Assembly (NCBI GenBank): GCA_036513075.1
Contig: DATBZS010000070.1
Location: 1 to 64,000, forward strand
Source of the DNA: Bog-756 sp036513075
GTDB taxonomy: Bacteria > Actinomycetota > Acidimicrobiia > Acidimicrobiales > RAAP-2
Reading direction: 5' to 3'
Length of the DNA: 64,000 nt
Positions 46,183 to 55,661 of the stretch are shown in pieces. The position numbers were made by a program, and so were the translations under genes. Numbering within the stretch: the stretch's first letter is position 1; every line of letters starts with the position of its first letter. The notes beneath the pieces are model-generated. The model had not been told where the DNA came from. It did not search any database and saw only the letters and a program-made list of their open reading frames with translations.

Positions 46183-48153
46183 CTAGCTGCCGAGGTCCGG
46201 CTCCCAGCGGTCGATCCATGCCTGGAGCGCGAGCACCGCCCACAGTTCGTAGCCGAGGTCGCGGCGCCCCTCGAGGTGGCTGGTCCATGCCTGCCGGATC
46301 GGCTCGGGATCGAGGAGGCCCTGGTCGCGTAGACGTCGCTCGTCGAGGAGCTCCTCCGCCCACGGGCGGAGCGAGCCGCGCAACATGGTGCCGATGGGAA
46401 AGCCGAATCCCATCTTGGGTCGTTCGATCAGGGCGGGGGGGACGTGGCGGTAGAGCACCTGTCGCAGGAGCCACTTCGTGGTCCCCTGGTGCAGCTTGAC
46501 CGACATCGGCAGTCGCCAGGCCAGGTCGAATACGTCCCGATCCAGGAAGGGGACCCTCGTCTCCAGAGAGTTCGCCATGGCCGCCCGGTCGAGTTTGGTC
46601 AGGATGTCGTCGGGGAGGTAGCTCACCAGGTCCAGCCACATCATCTGCTCGGTGATCCCCCCGAGCGCCGGCCACCGGTCCGGCTGCGATGCCACCGACG
46701 TGGTGGCGCCCGCGCCGATCACCATCGACTCCGCGTCGTCCCAGTACGACGCCAGGGCGAAGTACGCGTCCTCGACTCCGGAAGCCGACAGCACCTTGGC
46801 CAGCTTGGCCACTTTGGTCGACGGGTTGCGGACCCGCATCCGAGCTGGGAGTACCGCGGTACCCCGAGCCAGGGTGTCCACCGTTCCTGGCGACAGCGAG
46901 CCCAATGCAGAGCCGGCCGCTCGGCGCACCGGTCCGGGCAACGCGGCGGACCTCCTCCAGATCCGCTCCAGCCATGCATGACGGTTGTACCCGGCGAAGA
47001 GCTCGTCGCCACCGTCACCGGAAAGTGACACGGTCACGTCGGTACGGGCGAGCTTGCTCACCAGGTACATGGGGATCTCGGAGATGTCGCCGAACGGCTC
47101 GTCCCAGAAGTCCGGAAGATGCGGAATGACGTCTACGGCGTCTTGATCGCTGACCGCCAAGAGGGTGTGGTCGGTACCGAGGTGTTCGGCGACGGCTGCA
47201 GCCTCGCCCGACTCGTCGAAGGCCCGGTCGGCGAACCCGACCGTGAACGTCCGCACTGGACGGTCGCTGTGACGTTGCATCAGGGCGACGACCAGGCTCG
47301 AATCGATCCCGCCCGAAAGAAAGGCGCCCACCGGAACGTCGGCGACCATGCGTGCAGCGACGGAGTCCGACAGCACCTGCTCCAACTGGTCGGCCAGCTC
47401 GTCGGTGGAGCCGGTCAGTGGGTGGGACCTGGCCTGTTCGATGGCGTTGCGCGCCGACCAGTAGGGACGAGCCGCCGGGAGGTCGCCGGGGCGAATCGAG
47501 TCGGCGAAGGTGACGAACTCCCCGGGCGAAAGCTTGGCCACGCCGCGGTAGATCGTGTGTGGCGCGGGGACGCAGTTGTGCCGGAGGTACAGCGCTACCG
47601 CGTCCCGGTCGATGGAGGCGTCGAACTCCGGGAGCGTGCGCAGGGACTTCAATTCCGAGGCAAAGGCCAGTCGGCGACCGACCCATCCGTAGTAGAGGGG
47701 CTTCTCGCCGAAGCGGTCCCTCGCCAGATGGAGCTGGGAAAGCTGCCGGTCCCACAGTCCGAGGGCGAACATTCCCTCGCACGCGTCGAGGGCCACCTCG
47801 AGCCCCCACGCCTGGACCGCGCCGAGCAGGACCTCGGTGTCGGAACTTCCCCGGAAGACGAGACCCTCGCCGGTGAGTTGTCGGCGGAGTTCGGGGTGGT
47901 TATAGATCTCGCCATTGAAGACAAGGACCCACCTCCCGTCGGACGACACCATCGGCTGGGCTCCCTCGGGACCGAGCTCCACGACGGCCAGCCGCCGGTG
48001 CCCGAGGGCCACGCCATGCTCGGGATCGGTCCACACACCGTCGGCATCGGGCCCGCGGTGGATCAGGGCGGCCGTCATGGCGACGATTCGGTCGGCAAGC
48101 GTCTCTGCCGGCGACCCCCGGGACGGGTCGAAGAGGCCGGTGATCCCGCACAT
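46183..48153 (-). CDS. asnB: Asparagine synthase-type amidotransferase (glutamine-hydrolysing)
   Basis: 656 residues from ATG 48153, which is the only start giving the essential N-terminal Cys (MCGITGLFDP). The glutaminase domain shows RGPDADG, GHRRLAVVEL and FNGEIYNH. The synthetase domain has the PP-loop FLSGGIDSS at about 279-286 and SLSGDGGDELFAGYN. It is longer than strict AsnB enzymes mainly at the C-terminus. In glycan loci such proteins (WbpS-like) turn uronic acids into uronamides; that fits the UDP-HexNAc dehydrogenase in this locus better than asparagine supply, but both are possible. Confidence 0.9.
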   Translation of the reverse strand: MCGITGLFDPSRGSPAETLADRIVAMTAALIHRGPDADGVWTDPEHGVALGHRRLAVVELGPEGAQPMVSSDGRWVLVFNGEIYNHPELRRQLTGEGLVFRGSSDTEVLLGAVQAWGLEVALDACEGMFALGLWDRQLSQLHLARDRFGEKPLYYGWVGRRLAFASELKSLRTLPEFDASIDRDAVALYLRHNCVPAPHTIYRGVAKLSPGEFVTFADSIRPGDLPAARPYWSARNAIEQARSHPLTGSTDELADQLEQVLSDSVAARMVADVPVGAFLSGGIDSSLVVALMQRHSDRPVRTFTVGFADRAFDESGEAAAVAEHLGTDHTLLAVSDQDAVDVIPHLPDFWDEPFGDISEIPMYLVSKLARTDVTVSLSGDGGDELFAGYNRHAWLERIWRRSAALPGPVRRAAGSALGSLSPGTVDTLARGTAVLPARMRVRNPSTKVAKLAKVLSASGVEDAYFALASYWDDAESMVIGAGATTSVASQPDRWPALGGITEQMMWLDLVSYLPDDILTKLDRAAMANSLETRVPFLDRDVFDLAWRLPMSVKLHQGTTKWLLRQVLYRHVPPALIERPKMGFGFPIGTMLRGSLRPWAEELLDERRLRDQGLLDPEPIRQAWTSHLEGRRDLGYELWAVLALQAWIDRWEPDLGS

Positions 48154-48479
48154 GGTGTCAGGCCTCCGCTCTGGAGGACGGCCTCGCTCCATGGAGGTGG
48201 ACCCCGACGCGGCCCACGAGGTCGAACATGGCGAGATCATCAGCGGTGACCGCGACCGGTGTCAAGCCGGTGTACTCAGGCTCGGGTGGATCGTGGGCCC
48301 ACCCATACGGTGCCTGTGGTGAAAAGCGCCACACGGCCTGGTGACCATGGGCATTCCCACCGACGGCCAAATTGATGCCTGGCGTTGGCCGGTGCAGAGC
48401 CTTGCGGTAACATCGTTGTCCACGAGTTGGGTGCCTCCGGGTGCGCTTGACCGGTCGAATGGGGGGGTGGCTGTTCCGA
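48154..48479. other. Divergent intergenic region, asnB to wzm
   Basis: About 326 bases without a gene. It contains a good promoter-like pair for the ABC exporter (listed separately). The inverted repeat GGGTGGATCGTGGGCCCACCC near 48284-48304 may form a hairpin or operator. Confidence 0.45.
48385..48413 (+). promoter_or_regulatory. Putative promoter of the ABC exporter operon
   Basis: TTGGCC at 48385-48390 and TAACAT at 48408-48413 with a 17-base spacer, about 65 bases before the likely ATG at 48480. The region is locally less GC-rich. Confidence 0.4.
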
Positions 48480-49439
48480 ATGTCTGACCTCCAGGGCGAA
48501 AGCGCGGGCGGCGCGGTGCCGCTGGTCGTACAAGACCTCGACCAGATACCTCCGGAGCCCCCGGACGACATCGTCTACATGCACCGGGCCAAGCTCGGCG
48601 AGTCGATCCGAAACCTGTGGGAACACCGCGAAATCATCTACACGCTCGCGGAGCGGGATTTCCGGGCTCAGTACAAGCAGGCCACACTGGGCGTGATGTG
48701 GGCGGTGCTGAGCCCCTTGGCCACCTTGTTCATCTTCGTGGTCGTCTTCTCGCGGGTGAAGGCGTTCCCCCACCAGGGGATCCCTTACGCCCTGTATGCC
48801 TTCGTCGGTATCATGTGCTGGAGCTTCTTCGCTTCGTCACTCGGAGTGGGTGGCACCTCGCTCCTGTCCAACAAGGCACTGCTGTCCAAGACCCAGTTCC
48901 CTCGGGAGTGCTTCCCCTTGGAGACCATGCTGGTGAACGCCCTGAATACGGTCATCTCCTTCGTCCCACTCACCATCCTGTTCGTCATCTTCGGACGGGC
49001 CCCGAAGCTGGCCACCGTGTGGGTGCCATTGCTCATGGTCGTCGAGGTGATGTTCGCCGCCGGGCTCACCATGGCCGTGGCGAGCCTGATCATCCAGATG
49101 CGCGACCTGGGCCAAGTGCTGCCCATCATCATCTCCCTCGGCATCTTCATGACCCCGGTGATCTGGCCGTTCTCCTACATCCCGGTCCACTACCACCTGT
49201 TCGGCGGGATGATGGTGCACGGGCACTGGGTCGGAGGATTCTACGTCAATCTCCAGGCGGTCTACGGCTTCATCAACCCACTCGGCCCTGTCATCGCCGG
49301 TATTCGGGACACCATGCTCCTGGGCCACAACCCCTCATGGATACCCTTGTACTGTGCCGTCGCCGGTGCGATCACGTACCTCCTGGTGGGCTACAAGATC
49401 TTCAAGCGATTCGAGGTGAACTTTGCCGACATTGCCTGA
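48480..49439 (+). CDS. wzm: ABC-2 type polysaccharide exporter permease (Wzm-like)
   Basis: 319 residues from ATG 48480; a frame-compatible start at 48441 adds 13 residues. About six membrane segments follow an amphipathic N-terminal region. AERDFRAQYKQATLGVMWAVLSPL is the signature of the KpsM/Wzm/TagG permease family and IFMTPVIWPFSYIP is the conserved re-entrant region. With the ATPase downstream it forms the exporter that flips the lipid-linked glycan across the membrane. Confidence 0.92.
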   Translation: MSDLQGESAGGAVPLVVQDLDQIPPEPPDDIVYMHRAKLGESIRNLWEHREIIYTLAERDFRAQYKQATLGVMWAVLSPLATLFIFVVVFSRVKAFPHQGIPYALYAFVGIMCWSFFASSLGVGGTSLLSNKALLSKTQFPRECFPLETMLVNALNTVISFVPLTILFVIFGRAPKLATVWVPLLMVVEVMFAAGLTMAVASLIIQMRDLGQVLPIIISLGIFMTPVIWPFSYIPVHYHLFGGMMVHGHWVGGFYVNLQAVYGFINPLGPVIAGIRDTMLLGHNPSWIPLYCAVAGAITYLLVGYKIFKRFEVNFADIA

Positions 49440-50616
49440 CGGGACCATCCGAGTCGAACATGTGTGGAAGAAGTTCCGCTCGGACCGGACCGTGCCGCTG
49501 TTCTACGAGCAGATGGCCCGCCTGCGGAAGAACATTGTCAAACGGGGCATGCCCGACTACCGCTGGGTGCTGAAGGACATCAACTTCGAAGTTGCACCGG
49601 GCGAGAGCATGGCACTCATCGGTATCAACGGGTCGGGCAAGACGACGCTGCTGAAGATCCTCAGCCAGGTCACGTACCAATCGGCGGGCTCGTGCGCGGT
49701 CAAGGGCCGCATCGGGGCGCTGCTCAGTGTGACCAGCGGACTCCATCCCGATCTGAGCGGCCGGGAGAACGTGTTCCTGTACGGCGCCGTCCTCGGCATG
49801 GGCCGCGAGAACATCAGGCGCAAGTTCGACGAAATCGTGGAGTTCGCCGAGCTTGAGGACGCCATCGACCGGCAGGTCAAGTTCTACTCGATGGGCATGC
49901 AGATGCGGCTCGGATTCTCCATTGCTGCGTATCTCGAGCCCGACATCCTCCTCGTCGACGAGGTGCTGGCCGTCGGTGACGCCAACTTCCAGCAGAAGTG
50001 CCTGCAGCGGATCGGCGAGATCGTCCGCAATGGCACCACGTTGCTGTATGTGTCGCATGACTTGGCATCCGTCGAAGCCACGTGTGATCGGGCGGTGTGG
50101 CTGTCGAATGCGGTCGTGCGGGCGCAGGGGCCCACCAAGGACGTGGTCACCATGTACCGGACCGCGGTGGAGAAGAACGCGACGCTCATCAACACCAAGC
50201 AGGGTGTCATCGAGGTCAAGGTGGCCGAGATCCGGGCGGTCGACGGTGGCCAGCTCCGGTCGGAATGTGAGGTGGAGGTGCGACTGGTGCTCAACTCCCC
50301 CGAGGAGGCCCAGGCCACCTTCTTCATCGGCATCTCGCAGGGCACCGCATTCCCGATGTTCGTCATCGATCACACGGGGAACATGCCGGGCGGCGACTTC
50401 GAGATCATCTGCCGCATGGGGTACCTCCCGCTTCCCAAAGGCCATTTCTCATTGTGGACCGCGGTGACGGGGTACCCGAAGGGCAGGAGGGACCCGTACC
50501 TTCCCTGGCAGCCCCTCATCTCGTTCGAGGCATTCGGTCCCAACCGGATGGAGCCGCCGGAAGGCGTCATGGTCCTGTCGCCTGTCTATGTCGGCGCCGA
50601 CTGGAAGGTCGGCTGA
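49423..50616 (+). CDS. wzt: ABC transporter ATPase for polysaccharide export (Wzt-like)
   Basis: 397 residues with an apparent TTG start at 49423 overlapping the permease stop by 17 bases; an alternative TTG is at 49432. Walker A is ALIGINGSGKTTLLKIL, the signature loop is in FYSMGMQMRLGFS, Walker B is PDILLVDEVLAVGD and the H-loop is YVSHD. After about residue 250 an extra C-terminal domain of about 145 residues resembles the carbohydrate-recognition domain of Wzt that selects the mature polymer. This favours ABC-dependent rather than Wzx/Wzy export. Confidence 0.92.
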   Translation: MPTLPDGTIRVEHVWKKFRSDRTVPLFYEQMARLRKNIVKRGMPDYRWVLKDINFEVAPGESMALIGINGSGKTTLLKILSQVTYQSAGSCAVKGRIGALLSVTSGLHPDLSGRENVFLYGAVLGMGRENIRRKFDEIVEFAELEDAIDRQVKFYSMGMQMRLGFSIAAYLEPDILLVDEVLAVGDANFQQKCLQRIGEIVRNGTTLLYVSHDLASVEATCDRAVWLSNAVVRAQGPTKDVVTMYRTAVEKNATLINTKQGVIEVKVAEIRAVDGGQLRSECEVEVRLVLNSPEEAQATFFIGISQGTAFPMFVIDHTGNMPGGDFEIICRMGYLPLPKGHFSLWTAVTGYPKGRRDPYLPWQPLISFEAFGPNRMEPPEGVMVLSPVYVGADWKVG

Positions 50617-50633
50617 CCCGTATCCGGGCAGCG

Positions 50634-51470
50634 CTAGGGGAAGAACACCCGGTACCGCCACGACGCCTCCAGGCGTCCGAGTCGGGTTCCCGCGCCCCGC
50701 GCCCACTCGATGCGTCGCGTCGGCTGGGCGATCCGGAAGACGGACACCATCAGCCACACCCAGGCCTTCAGCGCCCCTTGCAGGTCCTTGCGGGCCCCGG
50801 ACTTCCGGAAGCGCTTGTGCAGGAGCGGACCGCATTGGCCGTAGGCGAACGCCTGGCGGAAGACGCCACCGAAGTCCGAGCGCGCCCGCTTGGCCACGAC
50901 GGCACCGCTGGCCTCGGCGTAGATGAATCCCCGCAGCTGCAACCGCCAGCAGAGGTCGATGTCCTCGCCGGGAACGAACTGTTCGTCGAAGCCCCCCACC
51001 TCGAGGAAGGGACCCTTGCGCACCGCCAGGTTGGCTCCGAGCCCGGCGGGCAGGAAACCGAGTTGGCGCGTGGCTGCCCGGACCGGTGGCGCCGGGGGGA
51101 TGGAGTTGAGACTCCAGAAGTCGAACCGGCCGGCGACCAGGTCAGCTTGGCGCAGCGAGGAGGCGCAGGCCTCCAACCAGCCGGCCATGACCACATCGTC
51201 GGCATCGCAGAAGGCCAGGTATTCGCCGTGGGAGACGTCTACCCCGGCGTTGCGGGCCGCGGAGGTGCCGGGCAGTCCGGAAGCATCGACCACGAGGAAG
51301 TTCGCGTGGGTTTCGGACCAATCGCGGGCGAACTCGAGCGTCCCGTCATCGGAGCCGTTGTCGGCGATGATCACCTCCCACGGTTCGCTGCACTTCTGCG
51401 CGGCGAGCGCGCGGATCTGCTCTTCGATGTACGGCATGCCGTTGCGGACCGGGACCACGACGCTGATCAT
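50634..51470 (-). CDS. Glycosyltransferase family 2
   Basis: 278 residues from ATG 51470 (MISVVVPVRNGMPYIEEQIRALAAQ). VIIADNGSDDGTLEFA is the nucleotide-binding strand, YLAFCDADDVV holds the DxD-like metal site and GEDIDLCWRLQLRG is the ED motif near the catalytic base. Open frame upstream to 51548 is not family-like. It converges with wzt and probably adds one sugar of the repeat unit. Confidence 0.88.
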   Translation of the reverse strand: MISVVVPVRNGMPYIEEQIRALAAQKCSEPWEVIIADNGSDDGTLEFARDWSETHANFLVVDASGLPGTSAARNAGVDVSHGEYLAFCDADDVVMAGWLEACASSLRQADLVAGRFDFWSLNSIPPAPPVRAATRQLGFLPAGLGANLAVRKGPFLEVGGFDEQFVPGEDIDLCWRLQLRGFIYAEASGAVVAKRARSDFGGVFRQAFAYGQCGPLLHKRFRKSGARKDLQGALKAWVWLMVSVFRIAQPTRRIEWARGAGTRLGRLEASWRYRVFFP

Positions 51471-51621
51471 CGGTCGCTCCGATCTCGTGTGCTGCTTCCT
51501 GTACCCATTCGTGCATCCTGCTCGGTCGGCGGTGTCCGGCCGGGCCAATGGCCACGAATCTGGCCGCGTAGCCGACCCCGCGATGGAACGTGCACTGTTA
51601 GCCTAATCACGTGAACGTGCC

Positions 51622-52599
51622 GTGATATCGCGGGAATCTCGGGGAGCGACGCCGGTCCCGCCGCGTACCGGTCCGCCGGACTCGGTGACCGCGGTGGTGC
51701 TGACCTACCGGAGGCCCCGGCTTGCCAGCGACGTGGTCCGGTCCCTCATCTCGACTGAGGGGTTCGCACCCGACCATGTCATCGTCGTGGTCAACGGCGA
51801 AGGAGGGCTGGACAGCCCGGAACTCGAGGATTCGGTGCGGATGATCCGGCTCCCGGCCAACACGGGCCCGGCCGGAGGGTTCCGTGCCGGCCTGGTGGAA
51901 GCGTTCGCCGATCCCGGGTGCCAGTGGGCCTACCTGTGTGAGGACGATATCGGCCTCTTCGACCTTCCCCTGCCCCGTGTGGCCGCGCTCGTCGAACGCG
52001 TCGATGCGATCAGTCCGACCCACCCGTCGGTGGGCGCCGTCGTCGCCTACGGAAGGACGTTCGTCGGTCGAGGTGCGCACACGGTCAACGTGGTGCCCGC
52101 AGAAGCTGACCTGTTGCCGGTGGACGTCGCCTGCTGGGGAGCCACGCTGGTGTCCCGGCGTGTCGTCGACTCGGGCGTCCTGCCCGATCCCGAGCTCTTC
52201 TTCGGCGTCGAGGACTTCGACTTCTTCTGCCGGACCCGGGAAGCGGGTTGGGAGGTCCTCCTGGACGGCGATGCCGCCCGCGCCGTTGCCGATCAGCAGA
52301 CCAATGACGGCCGTGATCGGGCGATCCGCAAGGACCGTCCCAACGACGCGGCCGAGGCATGGCGCGCCTACTACCACGCGCGGAACTCCATCGAACTGGC
52401 CCGTCGCCACGGGCGACCCAGCTGGTACGCCTGGCACGCGGCGTACTCGGCCCGGCACCTGCAGGCGGCCCGGTCCGCGGCCGAGCGTCGGGCCATCATC
52501 CACGGCCTGTGGGACGGCGCCCGTGGCCGACTCGGCCAACACCCCCGATACGGGCGGGCAGCCGGAGAGTACGTGCCGACCGACCCGCGGACCGACTAG
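51622..52599 (+). CDS. Glycosyltransferase family 2 (GlfT2/rhamnosyltransferase-like)
   Basis: 325 residues, GTG start. VTAVVLTYRRPRLASDVVRSL opens the fold. LPANTGPAGGFRAGLVEAF is the NxGxAGG motif typical of the galactofuranosyl/rhamnosyl branch of GT2, and YLCEDDIGLFDLP supplies the DD metal motif. GVEDFDFFCRTREAG is the late ED motif. The C-terminal part has basic helices that may touch the membrane. A paralogue lies at 56650. Confidence 0.86.
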   Translation: MISRESRGATPVPPRTGPPDSVTAVVLTYRRPRLASDVVRSLISTEGFAPDHVIVVVNGEGGLDSPELEDSVRMIRLPANTGPAGGFRAGLVEAFADPGCQWAYLCEDDIGLFDLPLPRVAALVERVDAISPTHPSVGAVVAYGRTFVGRGAHTVNVVPAEADLLPVDVACWGATLVSRRVVDSGVLPDPELFFGVEDFDFFCRTREAGWEVLLDGDAARAVADQQTNDGRDRAIRKDRPNDAAEAWRAYYHARNSIELARRHGRPSWYAWHAAYSARHLQAARSAAERRAIIHGLWDGARGRLGQHPRYGRAAGEYVPTDPRTD

Positions 52600-52623
52600 C
52601 CCGGGGGGTCGACGCCAGGCGCC

Positions 52624-53583
52624 TCAGGTGCCGGGGAAGCTGCGTTCGAACTCCGCGTCGCCCCAGGTGGAGATGGGGAACCAGCCGAGGACGCGACGGA
52701 GGGTGGCCAACTGGTCGTCGTCCAGGCGGTGCTGCCACGAGTCGGACAGCTCCGAGGCCACCCGCTGGGTGGTAAATCCGTCACCCGGCGCGTTGTTCTC
52801 CACCAGGTACTTCTCGGTTGCCTCGGTCCACGCGAGGTCGAGATCGGCGAACAGGGCGCGGAACGTGGCCACGGAGTCGGTGCACAGCTCCTCGTGGGTT
52901 CGCACGTGCCAGTCGGGATGCCGGGAGAGGGCTTCCTCGAGCGCGGCGATCATGAGACCGATGCGCCAGCTGATCTTTTCGATGGGGTCAGGACCGGGAG
53001 GTGGGACGTCCCACCGCTCGGTGTACCGGGCGCGGATCTCGGGCCGTGACTCGAGCGTCGAATTGCGGCCGTCCTTCAACCGCAGCTCCATCCAGCTGGC
53101 CAGGACACTGGCCGGGTGTCGGAGGAGGACCAGTGGAGTGATCTCGAACTCGGCGGCCACCCACTCCAGCGACAGTTGGGCGTGTACCGACTTGGCCACG
53201 ACCCGACCCGAAGGGTGTCCGGTCGGACGAGGGTTGCGGGCCAGGGTCGCCGCCAACCGGGTGGTGAGATCCATGTCCCCCTCGAAGATCCGTTCCGTGG
53301 CCCCGGGCCCGAGGATGCGTCGGGCCTGGACTGCCCGCCAGCTCTGGTCGGCGCCGGACAGGATCCATTCCCACAGGCGGTGATAAGGAGCAGCCTTCTG
53401 ACCCGGTTCCAGGCACGGGTACCGACCCAGATGCAGCTTGGCGTGGATGGCCGCGGGGGCATAGTCCTCATTGTCGGGCTCGGGGACCCGGATCGTGCCC
53501 GGACTCGACCCGAGCGCCCGCATCGTCCACGTGGTCCCCGAACGGGGAAGGCCGACGATGACGATGGGCCGGTCGTTGGTCAC
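52624..53583 (-). CDS. Sulfotransferase
   Basis: 319 residues from GTG 53583 (the open frame upstream is not family-like). The PAPS 5'-phosphosulfate loop is IVIVGLPRSGTTW near residues 7-19, and the 3'-phosphate motif LLRHPASVLASW is complete with its Ser. It transfers sulfate from PAPS to a hydroxyl or amine of a glycan or lipid. The active-site signature looks intact. PAPS could be supplied by the cysDNC genes at the right end of the window. Confidence 0.85.
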   Translation of the reverse strand: MTNDRPIVIVGLPRSGTTWTMRALGSSPGTIRVPEPDNEDYAPAAIHAKLHLGRYPCLEPGQKAAPYHRLWEWILSGADQSWRAVQARRILGPGATERIFEGDMDLTTRLAATLARNPRPTGHPSGRVVAKSVHAQLSLEWVAAEFEITPLVLLRHPASVLASWMELRLKDGRNSTLESRPEIRARYTERWDVPPPGPDPIEKISWRIGLMIAALEEALSRHPDWHVRTHEELCTDSVATFRALFADLDLAWTEATEKYLVENNAPGDGFTTQRVASELSDSWQHRLDDDQLATLRRVLGWFPISTWGDAEFERSFPGT

Positions 53584-53810
53584 TGCGCACCAGGCTTGGG
53601 GTTCGGCGATGTGGACGGCGGGCGCATGAAGCGTGAGGGTAGCCCAGGATCGACGCACGGTATCTCCATCGCTGCCCGTCGACGGCCCCCCATCATGGGT
53701 TCGACAGTACCAAACAGGGCTCGGACCAGGCTGTGGATCGAGGGGCCGGACGTCCCCGTCCGGCCGGTCGATCGTTCCTCGCGCCTGCTCCAGTGTGGCA
53801 ACCTGATGCG

Positions 53811-54674
53811 GTGCGCCCACCACAGTTCGTCAGCCAGGCCTTTCGCGGCCTCCCGCCGAACGCCCGCACCGTGCTGCTCCATGCCCGGGGCCGCTACGCG
53901 CCGTGGGAGGCCGGGTTCGACTTCACCCCGCCGGCGGCGGGACCCGACGAGATCGTGGCCCCCCCCGACTTCGTCGGCGTCGGCGTCCAGAAGGCGGGCA
54001 CCAGCTGGTGGTACGAGCTGATCAGCGAGCACCCGGACGTCTTCGACCGTGCCGACATCCACAAGGAGCGGCACTTCTTCACGCGGTTCTGCGTCGAGCA
54101 GTTCGGCCCGGTCGACGTTCATCACTACCACCAGTGGTTCCCCCGCCGACCCGGCACCATCACCGGGGAGTGGACTCCGGACTACTTCGCCCACCCGTGG
54201 GTGGCACCCCTCCTGGCCGAGGCTGCGCCGGAAGCCAAGATCCTCGTCCTCGTGCGGGATCCCATCGACCGGTTCCGGTCCGGACTGACCTTCCGGAGGA
54301 AGATGGGGGCGCCGAACACCTCAGCGACAGTCGCCGACGCCGTACGGCAGGGTTTCTACGCCCGCTGGCTCAGGCGGCTCTACGAGTTCTATCCACCGGG
54401 TCAGGTGTTGGTCCAGCAGTATGAGCAGTGCCGGTCCGACCCGCAGCAACAGCTCGACGTCACCTACGACTTCCTCGGGCTCGACGTGTTCCGCCCGCCG
54501 GATGTGCGGCGTGAGGTCAACGTCAGTGGGGGCGAGAAGATCGATCTGGAACCGGAGGCCGAGGCCCGCCTGATCGAGACGTACCACGACGATGTGGTCG
54601 ACCTGGCCGGGCTCGTGCCGTCACTCGACCTGTCCTTGTGGCCGAGGTTCGCCCACGAGGGCTCCCGGCCGTGA
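53811..54674 (+). CDS. Sulfotransferase
   Basis: 287 residues from GTG 53811. The PAPS loop is VGVGVQKAGTSWWYEL with K61 and T64-S65, and the 3'-phosphate site is LVLVRDPIDRFRSGL with both Arg and Ser conserved, so it should be active. HFFTRFCVEQFG and GEWTPDYF resemble heparan N-sulfotransferase-type and bacterial glycan sulfotransferases. It overlaps its paralogue at 54671 by four bases (GTGA) and is thus translationally coupled to it. Confidence 0.88.
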   Translation: MRPPQFVSQAFRGLPPNARTVLLHARGRYAPWEAGFDFTPPAAGPDEIVAPPDFVGVGVQKAGTSWWYELISEHPDVFDRADIHKERHFFTRFCVEQFGPVDVHHYHQWFPRRPGTITGEWTPDYFAHPWVAPLLAEAAPEAKILVLVRDPIDRFRSGLTFRRKMGAPNTSATVADAVRQGFYARWLRRLYEFYPPGQVLVQQYEQCRSDPQQQLDVTYDFLGLDVFRPPDVRREVNVSGGEKIDLEPEAEARLIETYHDDVVDLAGLVPSLDLSLWPRFAHEGSRP

Positions 54675-55546
54675 CCACCCTGGTAGGGCAGGTGTTCGGG
54701 AGTCTGCCGGCCTCGGTCCGCCGGCTCGTCCCAGTCGAGCTCCAGGCGGACCTCCGCGATCGTTACGGCCAGTGGGAGCCGGGCGATATCGGATTCGAGC
54801 CCGACGCGCCGACCGCGGCCCGCGGCGAGCGCACCGGACCCCCCGATTTCATCGTCCTCGGACCGGCCGAGTGCGGAGCCCGGTGGTGGATGTCACTGAT
54901 CGCCGATCATCCCGGCGTTGCCCCCACCCACTCGGTGGACGGGGCCGCCCACGTCTTCGACCGCTACTGCACCGAAGGGTTCGGTGACGGGGAGATCGCC
55001 CGCTTCCATGCGTTCTTCCCCCGTCGGCCGGGGCGCATCGTCGGCCACTGGTCCGCCGACGGACTCTCGTACCCGTGGATCGCACCGCTCCTGGCCCGGG
55101 CGGCACCAGGAGCGAAGATCATCGTCCTGGTGCGAGATCCTGTCGCCGTGGTGATGGATCGTCTGGCGGCCACCGCCGGCACCCGTCGACCCTCGGGCGG
55201 GGCGGACCTGGCCGACGCCGTCGACCGTGGATTCTTCGGAGCGCAGCTCGAACGCCTCCATGACCTGTTCCCGGCCGCCCTGGTCCAGGTACTCCAGTAC
55301 GAGCAATGTGTGTCCGATGCCCCGGGTGCACTGGCCCGGACATACGAGTTCCTCGGCCTGGGAGGCTCCGATCGTCCTGTCCTTCCCCACCCGATCGGCC
55401 ACGTCTCCGGCAACCCGGGCGACCGTCTCAGCGCTGCAACCCGCAGTCGCCTTCAAGCCCTGTACGCCGACGATGTGGCACGGCTGACCCAGCTGACAGC
55501 CGACGTCGATCTGGCCCGTTGGCCGAATTTCGTACCGGAGCACTGA
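54671..55546 (+). CDS. Sulfotransferase-like protein with lost PAPS-binding residues
   Basis: 291 residues, clearly paralogous to the preceding gene over its whole length (shared RYGQWEPGDIGF-type N-terminus, FFPRRPGRI, LVRDP, EQC, TYEFLGLG). However, the phosphosulfate loop KAGTS is replaced by ECGAR (67-71), removing the catalytic Lys and the phosphate-binding Thr/Ser. In the 3'-phosphate motif RDPxxRxxS the second Arg and the Ser are replaced (RDPVAVVMDRL). The frame is intact, so this looks like a non-catalytic partner or a changed function rather than a decaying gene. Confidence 0.8.
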   Translation: MTTLVGQVFGSLPASVRRLVPVELQADLRDRYGQWEPGDIGFEPDAPTAARGERTGPPDFIVLGPAECGARWWMSLIADHPGVAPTHSVDGAAHVFDRYCTEGFGDGEIARFHAFFPRRPGRIVGHWSADGLSYPWIAPLLARAAPGAKIIVLVRDPVAVVMDRLAATAGTRRPSGGADLADAVDRGFFGAQLERLHDLFPAALVQVLQYEQCVSDAPGALARTYEFLGLGGSDRPVLPHPIGHVSGNPGDRLSAATRSRLQALYADDVARLTQLTADVDLARWPNFVPEH

Positions 55547-55661
55547 CCCCCGAGCACCGTCGGGCGGTCGCCGATCGTCCCGCCGACGGCCATGGATTTC
55601 CCCGGAACGGGCACGGTGTGGCGGCTACTGTGTCCTGGTGGAACAGACGGGGGTGGGGGAG

